NCBI GenBank assembly: GCA_002726245.1
Contig: PBSM01000187.1
Coordinates: 1-48,863, forward strand
Direction of reading: 5' to 3'
Source: Planctomycetaceae bacterium
GTDB taxonomy: Bacteria > Planctomycetota > Planctomycetia > Pirellulales > Pirellulaceae
Length of the DNA: 48,863 bases
The notes below the pieces were generated by a model, which ran no database searches, was not told where the DNA came from, and worked only from the letters and a program-made list of their open reading frames with translations. Positions 18,027 through 27,072 of this stretch are shown here, piece by piece. Each line of letters starts with the position of its first letter. Within the stretch, counting starts at the first letter, position 1. The translations under genes were made by a program, and so were the position numbers.

Positions 18027-19301
18027 CTAACGAGTATCGACAAAACGCTTTCCCTTGCCTTCAAATCGCGGCAAGGTGCCGATTGGGATATTCACGACTT
18101 CGATTCGCAAGCCGAGTCGTAACTGCAGTTCCTTGGCGATCCGATCCGGCGAGTCGAGACGATCTTCGACCTCGATACTGAGCGAATCCACCTCGCCGTC
18201 TTTCCTGGCCGTGATGCGATACTCAATCACGTGCGGGAAACTGTGCAGGATTTGTTCGATCGAAGTAGGGAAGATGTTGACGCCACGGACAATCATCATG
18301 TCGTCCGCGCGTCCGAGCACGCCGCCATCGAGCAGGACGAAGTTGTTGTTCTCGACACTGTTCCACGAAGGACGTGCCAAGTCGCCGGTTCGATAGCGAA
18401 TGACAGGGCTGCCCGCACGGCCGAGCGTTGTCAGGACCAACTCGGATAACTCGCCGTCCGCCGCTGGTTTTCCAGATTCGACTGAGACGAACTCGGCGAT
18501 GAACTCTGACTCGATCGCATGCAGTCCGCGCTGATCGCGATCCGCATAGCCCCACGGTCCGATTTCCGTGGCTCCACTGTGATCGATCAGCTTCGCATTC
18601 CAAGCCGTTTCGATTCGCGAACGGATCGCCGGAATCGAGCCCCCTGGCTCGCCCGCAACGATGATTCGCCGCACGTCCAAGGCTGTGAGGTCGATGTCGT
18701 TGTCTGCCGCGACTACGGCCATGTGTAAAGCGTACGTTGGAGTACAGAACACAGTCGTTGTGCGACTGTTGCGGAGAATGTCAAGCCGCGCGACCGTGCT
18801 CAACCCGCCTCCTGGTATGACGAGGCAACCGCGAGCAACCGCTGCATCGAACGCGCTCCAAAAGCCAACGAAGGGCCCGAACGAGAACGCCATCAAGACG
18901 CGATCTTCGGGGCCGAGTTCCGCCGCATCGAGCACAAACTGCCAGGTATCAATCCACCACTGCCAGTCGGCTGGTGTATCAAGAACGACCAGCGGATGGC
19001 CTCGCGTTCCGGAGGTGCGGTGGAAGCGTGTGTATCGTTCGACGGGATATGTCAGGTTCGCAGCGAAGTCACTACCACTGCTCTCGCCGATCAACTCGTC
19101 TTTGAACGTGAACGGCAGCTCATACAATGCGTCGAGCGAAGTCAAAGGCAGTTCAATGCCGGCGAGCTTGGAAGAATAAAGAGCATTATGCGGCAGGATC
19201 GTCTCCAGCAACTGGTTCAGTTTCTTCAACTGAAGAGTCGCGAGGCTCTCCGCGTCCAGCGTTTCGAGGCGTCGCCGTTCTTCGTGCGTGTTGTCCGTCA
19301 T
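18027..19301 (-). CDS. Phenylacetate-CoA-ligase-like AMP-forming enzyme
   Basis: A 424-residue adenylate-forming enzyme of the PaaK type, which activates an aryl or related acid to its CoA thioester. The N-terminal part has LLETILPHNALYSSKLAGI and LPFTFKDEL. The phosphate-binding motif is RTSGTRG, followed by DHSGATEIGPWGYA, VIRYRTGDLA and GRADDMMIVRGVNIFPTSIE. The end holds FEGKGKRFVD, with the expected C-terminal catalytic lysine. The start ATG 19301 (MTDNTHEERRRLETLD) is chosen; a longer frame exists but crosses a repeat. No other phenylacetate-degradation gene is nearby, so the substrate is uncertain and another carboxylic acid is possible. The gene is divergent from the MFS gene, with repeat E in the shared promoter region. 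Confidence 0.85.
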   Translation of the reverse strand: MTDNTHEERRRLETLDAESLATLQLKKLNQLLETILPHNALYSSKLAGIELPLTSLDALYELPFTFKDELIGESSGSDFAANLTYPVERYTRFHRTSGTRGHPLVVLDTPADWQWWIDTWQFVLDAAELGPEDRVLMAFSFGPFVGFWSAFDAAVARGCLVIPGGGLSTVARLDILRNSRTTTVFCTPTYALHMAVVAADNDIDLTALDVRRIIVAGEPGGSIPAIRSRIETAWNAKLIDHSGATEIGPWGYADRDQRGLHAIESEFIAEFVSVESGKPAADGELSELVLTTLGRAGSPVIRYRTGDLARPSWNSVENNNFVLLDGGVLGRADDMMIVRGVNIFPTSIEQILHSFPHVIEYRITARKDGEVDSLSIEVEDRLDSPDRIAKELQLRLGLRIEVVNIPIGTLPRFEGKGKRFVDTR

Positions 19302-19351
19302 GGTCGCATCATACGAACTCACTGATTCATCGGAAAGCACGCTCGCTAGAG

Positions 19352-19469
19352 TAGCCGTCACGCTCCGCGTGAGGTAAGCGGCGTGTTGAACAACACTACG
19401 TCGGTGAGAGCCAGGAAATGCGTCGATTCTCAACCGTCTCCGCCTTCATCACGCGGAGCGTGATGGCGA
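19352..19469. repeat. Inverted repeat E between two divergent genes
   Basis: Two arms of about 21 bases (19352-19372 and 19449-19469) with the core TCACGCTCCGCGTGA are near-perfect inverted repeats about 76 bases apart. Each arm also contains a smaller palindrome. It lies between the ligase start and the MFS start, where both promoters should be. Confidence 0.85.
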
Positions 19470-19562
19470 CTTTCATCGCACCCCTGCCACCACAACAAGT
19501 CCGCAACTAAGATGGAGGATTCGCTTCTCGCGGAGGGGCGGTTGCTGTACGGAGAGGTTTCC

Positions 19563-20789
19563 ATGGCCGAATCGCCTCGCAAAGGCTCGCTGCTCGTCAT
19601 CTTCCTGACTGTCTTCATTGACTTGCTCGGGTTCGGCATGGTCATCCCGTTGCTGCCGATTTACGCGCGCGAGTTCACGACGGATGCCTCGGGCTGGCAA
19701 TTGGGCACACTGATGGCGAGCTTCTCGGTCATGCAGTTCTTCTTCGCTCCGCTGTGGGGACGGCTTTCGGATCGGATTGGCCGGCGACCGGTGTTGATGA
19801 TCGGGCTCGCGGCGTCGGTCGCCTTCTATGCCCTGTTCGGGATCGCAACAGTGATGAAGAGTCTGTCGCTGCTCTTCGTCGCCCGCATCGGAGCGGGGAT
19901 TGCTGGAGCCACAATCTCGACCGCTCAAGCCTACATCGCGGACACAACGACGCTCGAGAATCGCTCCAAAGGAATGGCGTTGATCGGCATGGCATTTGGA
20001 CTTGGGTTTACGTTCGGCCCGCTGATCGGCTTTTTGGCCGTACCAAATCAAGATGCCGCGCCGGGCCCCTGGCCTGGCTATGCCGCCGCGATCCTTTCGG
20101 CAATTGCATTGGCGATGGCCATCTTCATGCTGCCGGAATCGAAGCACGAGGCGAGTGAAGCGGCTGGTAAGAAGGTGATCGATCGCGAAGGAGTCCGTCT
20201 GGCTCTGGCTGTGCCATCAGTAGGCTTGATCCTCGTGGCGATCTTCGTTTGTATCTTCTCGTTCGCTAACTTTGAAACGACGTTGTCGCTCTTAATCAAG
20301 GGTGAGGGTTTCGGGTTCAGTTGGGGGCGAGTGTGTCTGACTTATGCCTTCATCGGATTCATGCTGGCGATGGTGCAAGGCGGTGTTGTCCGGCGGCTCG
20401 CGGGGAAGGTCAGTGAAGGGCGGCTGGCGACAACGGGAGCGATGCTCGAAGTTGTTGGATTCGGCTTAGTCATCCTGGCAGCTTCGATGGGATCAACACA
20501 GTGGCTGTTTGTCGCTCTCGCCGTCGTCGTCACAGGCTTCTCCTTCATGCAGCCCAACCTCAACGCCTTACTTTCTCGGCGTACCGATCCTGAGAAGCAG
20601 GGTATGGTCATGGGGGTCGGCCAGAGCATCAGCTCACTGGCTCGGATCTTCGGCTCATGGCTTGGCATCCCGCTTATGCAAGCCCAAGTAGAACTGCCCT
20701 ATTATCTGGCAGCAGGCTTGATGACGCTCGGCGGCGTGCTCGTCGTGATTGCCGCGCGCGCCGGAGCCGACTACTCATCGGAAGCTTGA
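19563..20789 (+). CDS. MFS transporter, multidrug/tetracycline-efflux-like
   Basis: A 408-residue inner-membrane carrier with about twelve hydrophobic segments. Motif A is GRLSDRIGRRPVLMIG, between the second and third helices. A typical family sequence follows in ARIGAGIAGATISTAQAYIA, with the second-half counterpart LSRRTDPEKQGMVMGVGQSI. This matches the TetA/Bcr-like drug:H+ antiporter branch. The start is ATG 19563, supported by a GGAGAGG site; an in-frame ATG at 19512 lacks one. The 3' end overlaps the end of the convergent small membrane gene by 19 bases. The substrate cannot be told from the sequence. Confidence 0.9.
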   Translation: MAESPRKGSLLVIFLTVFIDLLGFGMVIPLLPIYAREFTTDASGWQLGTLMASFSVMQFFFAPLWGRLSDRIGRRPVLMIGLAASVAFYALFGIATVMKSLSLLFVARIGAGIAGATISTAQAYIADTTTLENRSKGMALIGMAFGLGFTFGPLIGFLAVPNQDAAPGPWPGYAAAILSAIALAMAIFMLPESKHEASEAAGKKVIDREGVRLALAVPSVGLILVAIFVCIFSFANFETTLSLLIKGEGFGFSWGRVCLTYAFIGFMLAMVQGGVVRRLAGKVSEGRLATTGAMLEVVGFGLVILAASMGSTQWLFVALAVVVTGFSFMQPNLNALLSRRTDPEKQGMVMGVGQSISSLARIFGSWLGIPLMQAQVELPYYLAAGLMTLGGVLVVIAARAGADYSSEA

Positions 20790-21256
20790 TTGCCGCGGCG
20801 TATCGCCGCGATAGCTCGCACAACGAAGACCGCATACCACATCAGCGAGTTGGCAAGCCACAGAAGGATGACCGTCGATATAAACATGAATAAGACGGAG
20901 GCTACGGCGACAATCAACCAGCCGAGCAAGCCGACGTCCAGCGGCGCAGTTGCCGTGATTGCGCGAATCGCGGTTGAGTAGATAGCGATCGGGACGATCA
21001 GCAGGAAGAGGGAAGATAACCGAAACTGACGGGCGGAGCCCTCTTGCCTGTAGGCCTTCACGCCAAAGACCACCAGCGTTGCCATGATGACGGCCGATGC
21101 GAGTCCGACTAGTGCAAGCGTGATAGCAAACCGAGTTCCCGTTACCCCACTAAGAGCGTTGGCGACCATGGATCCGTAGAGCGCGCTAACGCACATCGCC
21201 GCAAGGCAACTACCTCTTGCAGGTGGATGTGGCTGGGCTGTTGATCCTTGCGTCAT
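20771..21256 (-). CDS. Small four-helix membrane protein, unknown function
   Basis: A 161-residue protein with four hydrophobic segments (about residues 14-36, 45-68, 83-103 and 108-140) and short polar ends; I recognise no motif. The start ATG 21256 overlaps the stop of the upstream 5-oxoprolinase gene (ATGA at 21253-21256), so it is translationally coupled and the last gene of that operon. It could be a membrane component working with the hydantoinase or the propeller protein, but nothing beyond position supports this. The tail overlaps the MFS gene. Confidence 0.75.
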   Translation of the reverse strand: MTQGSTAQPHPPARGSCLAAMCVSALYGSMVANALSGVTGTRFAITLALVGLASAVIMATLVVFGVKAYRQEGSARQFRLSSLFLLIVPIAIYSTAIRAITATAPLDVGLLGWLIVAVASVLFMFISTVILLWLANSLMWYAVFVVRAIAAIRRGNQASDE

Positions 21257-24200
21257 TGGCTTCCGCAGTCCTTCACTCCGTATCCACCGCCGCCGGGCGT
21301 TTCGAGGGTCAAGACGTCACCGGCGTTCACGTCTAGCTGAGCACAGCCGGGCAGTTCTTCGCGAGTACCGTCTGCATATTGGATCGTGTTCTTTCCGAGC
21401 TTCCCCGAATCGCCACCAGCGACGCCGTAAGGAGCGAACTCGCCTCGTCGTTGGCAAAGCGTTGAAACACTAAGTGGGCGGAGGAACTCTATTCTGCGCA
21501 CGATCCCGTCGCCGCCGCAGTGTTCACCTTCGCCACCAGAGCCTTTACGGATCGAGAACTCAAGTAAACGGACGGGGAAGCGTTGTTCAAGAACCTCGGG
21601 ATCGGTGAGACGAGTGTTTGTCATGTGCGTGTGAACGGCATCGGCTCCGTCGGAATTGGCCGTTGCTCCGCTTCCACCGCAGATCGTTTCGTAGTAGCCA
21701 AAGGAATCATCTCCGAAGAGGAGGTTGTTCATCGTGCCTTGGCTCGCCGCGGCGATACCGAAGGCACCGAGCAGCACATCGACGACGCGTTGAGACGTCT
21801 CGACGTTGCCGCCGGCAACCGCAACGCATTCGCTGGGCGAGTCGCCTTCCGGAGGATTCAGCAGACATTCAGGAAGCAGGAGATGAACCGGAGCGAGGAC
21901 ACCTTGATTGAGCGGGATGTCTTCATCGATCATGCATCGTAAGCAGTACATCACTGCCGCTGTAACGATCGCGCGATTGGCGTTGAGGTTTCCCGGCAGA
22001 ACTGGAGAAGTTCCTGTGAAGTCGATCGTGGCTGCCTCGCCATTGACCGTCACGGCGACGACGATCGCCGAACCATCATCGAGATAGTCGATGAACTCTC
22101 GTTTTCCGTCCGGCAACCGCGAAAGAGCTTGTCGCATTCTCGTTTCGGCGGCCTGCTGGATATGGTGCATGTAAGCTTCGACCACGGGCCACGAATATCG
22201 CTCGACGAGATGCAGCAAGTCGCGTGCGCCCTGTCGGTTCGCCGCAATCTGCGCCGCGATATCCGCGATGTTGTCATCGATGCTGCGAGTCGGATGCGGA
22301 CCAGAAAGTAGTAGCTCGCGCAGCCTGCCGATTCGTGTGGCTCCTGCTTCGGCGACCTTGAAGTTCCGAATCAGTACGCCTTCCTCGGCGAGGTTCTTCG
22401 AGAACGGCGGCATCGAGCCGGGCGTGATGCCGCCGATCTCGGCGTGATGTGCGCGGCTGGCGGTGAAGAAACGGAGTTCGTTCGATTTGTCATCATGAAC
22501 GGGACTCACGACGGTCACATCCGGCAGATGTGACCCACCTCGATACGGATCGTTCGTGACGAACACATCGCCCGGACGAATCGTTGGATTGTCCGCAATG
22601 ATCGCCTTGACGGTTGCACTCATGGCGCCGAGGTGTACGGGAATGTGCGGCGCGTTGACGACGAGATCACCGTCTGTTGTGAACAGAGCACAACTGAAGT
22701 CAAGACGTTCCTTCACGTTCATGCTACTAGATGTGTTCTGTAACGTTATTCCCATCTGTTCCGCGATCCCGGCGAAATGGTTGTTGAAGATTTCGAGCAA
22801 GATGGGTGACGGGGCCGCATCTTCGTTTAACCGCAAGCCGGAGGCGTGCGCTTCTGACACGCGGATAGCGCACGCCTCCGGCTTGCGGTTAAACGAGTCT
22901 TGCCACCTCACAGTCCCGGAGGGACGGCATGTAGTAGCCTGGGGCGTAAGCCCCAGGTAATCGTTTTCCCCATCGTTGAGCCCCGAAGGGGCGGCAGCCG
23001 TCTGCTCGGCCTCTTCTGCCGCCCCTTCGGGGCTCTCAGCTTGTAGGTCATCTGATACCTGGGGCTTACGCCCCAGGCTATTTTCTGCCACCGCTACGCG
23101 GCTAGTCGGCGCTGTTGTTCCCGCTTGTTGTAGACTCAACTCATAGCCCGACAACATCTCAGCCTGCCAACCGGGATCGATGACCGTTGTGGAGATATCT
23201 TCGATGACGACCGCCGGGCCAACGACAATATTGCCTGGTTGCAGATCACTTCGATTGATCACGGCGGCCGAAACCTTCGTGCCGTGGAAGAAGACGTCAC
23301 AATTGCGATCGGCGGCGACAGGGGTGAGGCTCTCGCTCGATGATGAGTCGGGCAGCGTTGTTTGAGAGCGGCCAACGACTTCGACGCGAGCAGCTACGAT
23401 CTCGAGCCGCTTGTCTTCATGCGTGTAACCATACAGCCGTTCATGCTCGGCACAAAACGCGGCACGCCAGTCTTCATCGGCTGGCTGCGCGATCGTCAGA
23501 TAGGCGTCGAGGCCTTGGTAGCGCAGATCGAGGGCGCGGGATGTGATGATTCGGTTAGCAGGGTCCGCTGTTGAGGGCACCTCGGCCAACACTTCGCTTT
23601 TAGCTTCACTAGCGAGTTCGCGGAAGATCGCTTCGAGTTCTTTCGACGCCACATCCGCGTAAGACCGGTAGATCCCAGCCACGCGATGCCGGACGACGTC
23701 TGCCATGCCAGCGCCTAAAGCACTCATGATGCCGGCGTCGGGATGATTGAGGATCTTGTCGATGCCTAGCTCCTCGGCGATCGCACAGGCGTGCTGTGCC
23801 GCGGCTCCGCCGAAAGCGACGAGAACGTACTCGCTTGGATCGTATCCCTTCGCGACAGAGATCGAACGAATCGCCTTCGCCATATTGGCGTTGGCAACTT
23901 GCAGGAATCCGTCAGCCAGTCGGATCCGGTCGAACTGCGTGCGGGTTGTGGATTCGATCGCATCACAGAGCTCGTCGAGTTTCTCTCCGATCGCTGTCCG
24001 TGGAAGCAGTGGAAAAGGGAAGTGTTGTGGAAGCAGCTTGCCGAGGAAGAGGTTCATGTCAGTGACAGTCAAAGGGCCGCCGCGGCCGTAGCACATTGGT
24101 CCCGGATCCGCGCCGGCACTACTTGGCCCCACGCATAGCTTCACGCCGTCAAACCAACAGATCGAGCCACCGCCAGCCGCAACGGTCTCGATCGCCATCA

Positions 24201-25359
24201 TGGGTGTCACGATTCGGACACCTGCTTTCTCCGTTTCGTATTCCAACTCGAATCGGCCATCAAAGCGCGAAACGTCTGTGCTGGTGCCGCCCATGTCGAA
24301 ACCGATCGCGTTCTCGAAGCCGGCGGCTTGGGCGGCGCGCGAGAATCCGACGACGCCACCCGCGGGCCCAGAGAGGATACTGTCTTTGCCCGAGAATCGT
24401 TCGGCCGTCACCAAGCCACCCGCCGACGTTAACACGCGAAGATCGCTTTCTGTGCCAAGTGTCTTCCGCAACGTGGCGACATAGTCGCCCAGGATCGGAT
24501 TCAGGTAAGCATCGACGACCGTCGTGTCGCCTCGCGAAACAAGCTTGATCAGTGGAGCGACTTCGTGAGAGACGCTGATTTTGGTGAAGCCCACTTCGCA
24601 AGCGAGGCGTGCAATCAGTTCCTCGTGATCCGTGAAGCGATAGCCGTGTAGCAGGCAAATGGCCAGCGAGTCGATGCCGTCGTCGCGAAGCTGTGCGAGC
24701 GTTTCGCGAATCGTTTCTTCGCGCGGAGCGACCAGAATCTCTCCGTCAGCCGAGACTCGTTCGTCGATCTCGATTGATCGTTCAAAGAGCGGCGTCGGCT
24801 TCTTGATCGCCAAATCGAACAGTCGCGGCCGGTTCTGATAGCCGATTCGCAGGATGTCGCCGAAGCCGGCCGTGGTAATGAAGGCTGTGCAGGCTCCGGT
24901 CCGCGTCAGCAACGCGTTCGTGCCGCGCGTTGTACCTAGACGAACCGTAATCGGAGGGATTCGTTCATCAAGTCGCAGACCGAGCAGTTGGCGAATCGCG
25001 ACGATCGGTGCGGGTTCACCCGAGTCGAGTTCGTAGAACTGGCTGGGTGATGGACGCTGTGCGAGCGGCCGGTCGAGGTTGAAGACTTGGGAGCTGACAC
25101 GCCACGAATCGACGGTGGATTCTGCAATGACGTTGCCGTGCTCGTCGATCAGCCGGATACGATAACCTTTCCAAAAGTCATCAGGCTCGTGTCGGCTGTC
25201 GGCGATCAGTGCGAGGTCGGATGAGCCGTTCGCAACTACGCCTTTCGTGACGCCTGAACTGAGCAGCTTGCAACGAACGAGCGAACCGTCAGGCCGCTGC
25301 GCAATGCAGTCCGTGAACGTACCGCCGACATCGATCCAGAACTGCCAACGGCGTGTCAT
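21253..25359 (-). CDS. 5-oxoprolinase/hydantoinase A-B fusion with palindrome-derived linker
   Basis: A 1368-residue fusion. Residues 1-~740 are the hydantoinase-A/5-oxoprolinase ATP-dependent subunit: [16 protein letters not shown] at the N-terminus, [16 protein letters not shown], and [16 protein letters not shown] with the actin-like ATP fold. Residues ~848-1368 are the hydantoinase-B subunit, beginning near [20 protein letters not shown], with [20 protein letters not shown] and the final GGGGYG. Single-chain enzymes of this kind cleave 5-oxoproline or related cyclic amides using ATP. Between the two domains, residues ~761-845 are encoded by two palindromic elements (22824-22895 and 22936-23079) that stay in frame. 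Upstream, the PQQ propeller gene ends three bases before the start; downstream, the small membrane gene overlaps by four. The actual substrate is not known. Confidence 0.9.
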   Translation of the reverse strand: MTRRWQFWIDVGGTFTDCIAQRPDGSLVRCKLLSSGVTKGVVANGSSDLALIADSRHEPDDFWKGYRIRLIDEHGNVIAESTVDSWRVSSQVFNLDRPLAQRPSPSQFYELDSGEPAPIVAIRQLLGLRLDERIPPITVRLGTTRGTNALLTRTGACTAFITTAGFGDILRIGYQNRPRLFDLAIKKPTPLFERSIEIDERVSADGEILVAPREETIRETLAQLRDDGIDSLAICLLHGYRFTDHEELIARLACEVGFTKISVSHEVAPLIKLVSRGDTTVVDAYLNPILGDYVATLRKTLGTESDLRVLTSAGGLVTAERFSGKDSILSGPAGGVVGFSRAAQAAGFENAIGFDMGGTSTDVSRFDGRFELEYETEKAGVRIVTPMMAIETVAAGGGSICWFDGVKLCVGPSSAGADPGPMCYGRGGPLTVTDMNLFLGKLLPQHFPFPLLPRTAIGEKLDELCDAIESTTRTQFDRIRLADGFLQVANANMAKAIRSISVAKGYDPSEYVLVAFGGAAAQHACAIAEELGIDKILNHPDAGIMSALGAGMADVVRHRVAGIYRSYADVASKELEAIFRELASEAKSEVLAEVPSTADPANRIITSRALDLRYQGLDAYLTIAQPADEDWRAAFCAEHERLYGYTHEDKRLEIVAARVEVVGRSQTTLPDSSSSESLTPVAADRNCDVFFHGTKVSAAVINRSDLQPGNIVVGPAVVIEDISTTVIDPGWQAEMLSGYELSLQQAGTTAPTSRVAVAENSLGRKPQVSDDLQAESPEGAAEEAEQTAAAPSGLNDGENDYLGLTPQATTCRPSGTVRWQDSFNRKPEACAIRVSEAHASGLRLNEDAAPSPILLEIFNNHFAGIAEQMGITLQNTSSSMNVKERLDFSCALFTTDGDLVVNAPHIPVHLGAMSATVKAIIADNPTIRPGDVFVTNDPYRGGSHLPDVTVVSPVHDDKSNELRFFTASRAHHAEIGGITPGSMPPFSKNLAEEGVLIRNFKVAEAGATRIGRLRELLLSGPHPTRSIDDNIADIAAQIAANRQGARDLLHLVERYSWPVVEAYMHHIQQAAETRMRQALSRLPDGKREFIDYLDDGSAIVVAVTVNGEAATIDFTGTSPVLPGNLNANRAIVTAAVMYCLRCMIDEDIPLNQGVLAPVHLLLPECLLNPPEGDSPSECVAVAGGNVETSQRVVDVLLGAFGIAAASQGTMNNLLFGDDSFGYYETICGGSGATANSDGADAVHTHMTNTRLTDPEVLEQRFPVRLLEFSIRKGSGGEGEHCGGDGIVRRIEFLRPLSVSTLCQRRGEFAPYGVAGGDSGKLGKNTIQYADGTREELPGCAQLDVNAGDVLTLETPGGGGYGVKDCGSQ
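22824..22895. repeat. Palindromic repeat A, copy 3, inside a coding sequence
   Basis: Two exact inverted 29-base arms (22824-22852 and 22867-22895) with a 14-base loop carry the same arm sequence as copies 1 and 2. It lies inside the 5-oxoprolinase reading frame and is translated on the minus strand as [19 protein letters not shown] followed by GLRLNE. The frame is kept through the element. Confidence 0.95.
22936..23079. repeat. Composite nested palindrome D, inside a coding sequence
   Basis: The outer arms (22936-22959 and 23056-23079) are exact reverse complements, and each is itself a palindrome around GGGGCGTAAGCCCC. The inner arms (22979-22997 and 23016-23034), around CCCCGAAGGGG, are also exact reverse complements. 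The element lies in the linker of the 5-oxoprolinase gene and is open in the minus-strand frame. A related cluster is at 48620-48744. Confidence 0.92.
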
Positions 25360-25362
25360 CGA

Positions 25363-26655
25363 TCATTGAGCCAGGGCTACAGTCTCTTTGCCACCGATAC
25401 AGATCAAGTGCGAAGAAGTGCGAAGAAACAGTTTGCCGCCGGAGACCGCAGGCGTGGAGCGACTCGCTTCGCCGAGCGGATTCTTGGCTAGTAGTCTGTA
25501 CTCTTTCTCGTCGGCAGCGATGACCCATACAACTCCTTCTTCATCGACGCAGTAGATCCGGTCGCGAACTCGAATCGGCGAGCCAGAGAACGCCGCGCCG
25601 GTTCGTGTGGACCACAACACTTTGCCACTGGGGGCATCGACGCAGGCCGCAAAGCCACGATCGTAAAGACAGAAGACGTTGTCACCCTTTGCGAGTAACG
25701 ATGGTACGTAGGGAGCTTTGAAGCCGCCACTGTTCTTGATCTCATAGACAAGCTCCGGCTTCTTCCCGGGTTTAACAGCGGCGATGTAGTTTCCAGAGAA
25801 GCGACCCGATCCCGTTCCTCCAAAAATCAAACCGCCAGCCGTGATTGGTGAACCGACCGTTCGCATACTGAAGACGCCTTCGACGGCCCAATTCTTCTCA
25901 CCGGTGCTAGGATCGAGACTGAAGACGCCGTTGCCAGTGCTGATGCAAACCAGCTCGTCTTTGCCTTCGTCGTTCGTGTAGATAAACGGGACAGAATAGC
26001 AAACGTTCGTACTGACGAGCGGAGTCCGCCAGCGCTCTTTGCCGGTTTTCCGATCGAACGCCATCATGAAGCTGTCGCCAGCCTTCTCGCCTTCCTTCAA
26101 CTGATTAGCTTGTTGCGAGTTGTGCAGGATGACCATGTCTTCGTACAGAACGGGTGATGCACCGAAGCCATGTTGGCTCTGCCATCGACCCAGGTTCAGG
26201 CTCCAGGCTTCGGTGCCATCATGCTTGAAGGCTTTGAAACTTGTTTCCCTCGGCGTTGACCAGCCGATGTAGACATGGTCAGCGTCAGCGGCTGGCGAGG
26301 AAGAAGCGAAGCTGCTGCGCGTGTGAAGATGATGTACTTCGGACTTGTATTCCTTCTTCCACAGTTCCTTGCCGTCTTCCGTGTTGTAACAGAGCATGTA
26401 TCGAGTGGCTGTGTCCGGGTCGGCGCTGAGGACAAAAACCTTGTTGCCCCACACGCAGGGCGACGAATGACCGAGACCCGGCAGTTCGACTTTCCAGTTA
26501 TAATTCTTCTCCGTCCATCTGATCGGGACGGTTGTTGCGTCGCTGAAGCCTGTCCCGTTGGGTCCGCGGAAGCGATCCCAATTTTGTGCGGAAGTCGATG
26601 AGATCGTGAGTAGCGAAAGACTTGCGAATGCAACAATGACGAACAGAGAACGCAT
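25363..26655 (-). CDS. Secreted PQQ-type beta-propeller protein
   Basis: A 430-residue protein. The start ATG 26655 follows a GAAGGG site, and the N-terminus is the signal peptide MRSLFVIVAFASLSLLTISS ending near SAQ. The mature part begins NWDRFRGPNGTGFSDATTVP, the usual opening of the planctomycete PQQ-binding-like propellers. Blades repeat with the pattern of a tryptophan-rich strand and GKELW/GKERW/GKVLW turns. It resembles BamB and quinoprotein dehydrogenase propellers but lacks a visible catalytic dehydrogenase signature, so enzyme activity is unproven. It is the first gene of the operon with 5-oxoprolinase, which starts three bases after its stop. The homolog at 47024-48295 is a paralog. 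Confidence 0.85.
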   Translation of the reverse strand: MRSLFVIVAFASLSLLTISSTSAQNWDRFRGPNGTGFSDATTVPIRWTEKNYNWKVELPGLGHSSPCVWGNKVFVLSADPDTATRYMLCYNTEDGKELWKKEYKSEVHHLHTRSSFASSSPAADADHVYIGWSTPRETSFKAFKHDGTEAWSLNLGRWQSQHGFGASPVLYEDMVILHNSQQANQLKEGEKAGDSFMMAFDRKTGKERWRTPLVSTNVCYSVPFIYTNDEGKDELVCISTGNGVFSLDPSTGEKNWAVEGVFSMRTVGSPITAGGLIFGGTGSGRFSGNYIAAVKPGKKPELVYEIKNSGGFKAPYVPSLLAKGDNVFCLYDRGFAACVDAPSGKVLWSTRTGAAFSGSPIRVRDRIYCVDEEGVVWVIAADEKEYRLLAKNPLGEASRSTPAVSGGKLFLRTSSHLICIGGKETVALAQ

Positions 26656-26855
26656 GGAAAGGCCCTTCAGTTTGGAGGGGGACACGGGCGGGTTTCTATG
26701 CTCGAAATGGTAACCTAGCAGGCGCGGAGATGCCAGTGTTAGAGAGCTTAGAAGTTAGTGCTTAGGACTTGGGAGAAACGCTGTCGGAGCAGGAGTGGGC
26801 TGCGAGTACAATGGTGACCGCCCCCATCGCAGTTAGCATTCCATGACCCTGCTGT

Positions 26856-27030
26856 GCGCGGGTCTCTGACCCCGCACCTGACTGACCGAAGGTCTCCTGG
26901 CCCGCGTCCTGCACTGCTGCGCGGATCTCTGATCCCGCATTTGGCGCGAGCTGGGAGACCTTCGGTCGAGCTTGCGACGGGGTCAGAGACCCGCGCCGAG
27001 CACGGAGGGGTCGGAGACCCGCAGCGAGCA
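26856..27030. repeat. Nested inverted repeat F between two operons
   Basis: GGGTCTCTGACCCC near 26861 pairs with GGGGTCAGAGACCC near 26980, and GACCGAAGGTCTC at 26885-26897 pairs with GAGACCTTCGGTC near 26954-26966. Further GCGGATCTCTGATCCCGC-type palindromes lie inside. The element fills the roughly 417-base gap between the PQQ gene start and the hydrolase stop; no gene is visible in the rest of that gap. Confidence 0.85.
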
Positions 27031-27072
27031 GGGTAGCTGACGGCGAGGCAGCGGTGAGTGCGAGTAGGTCCC

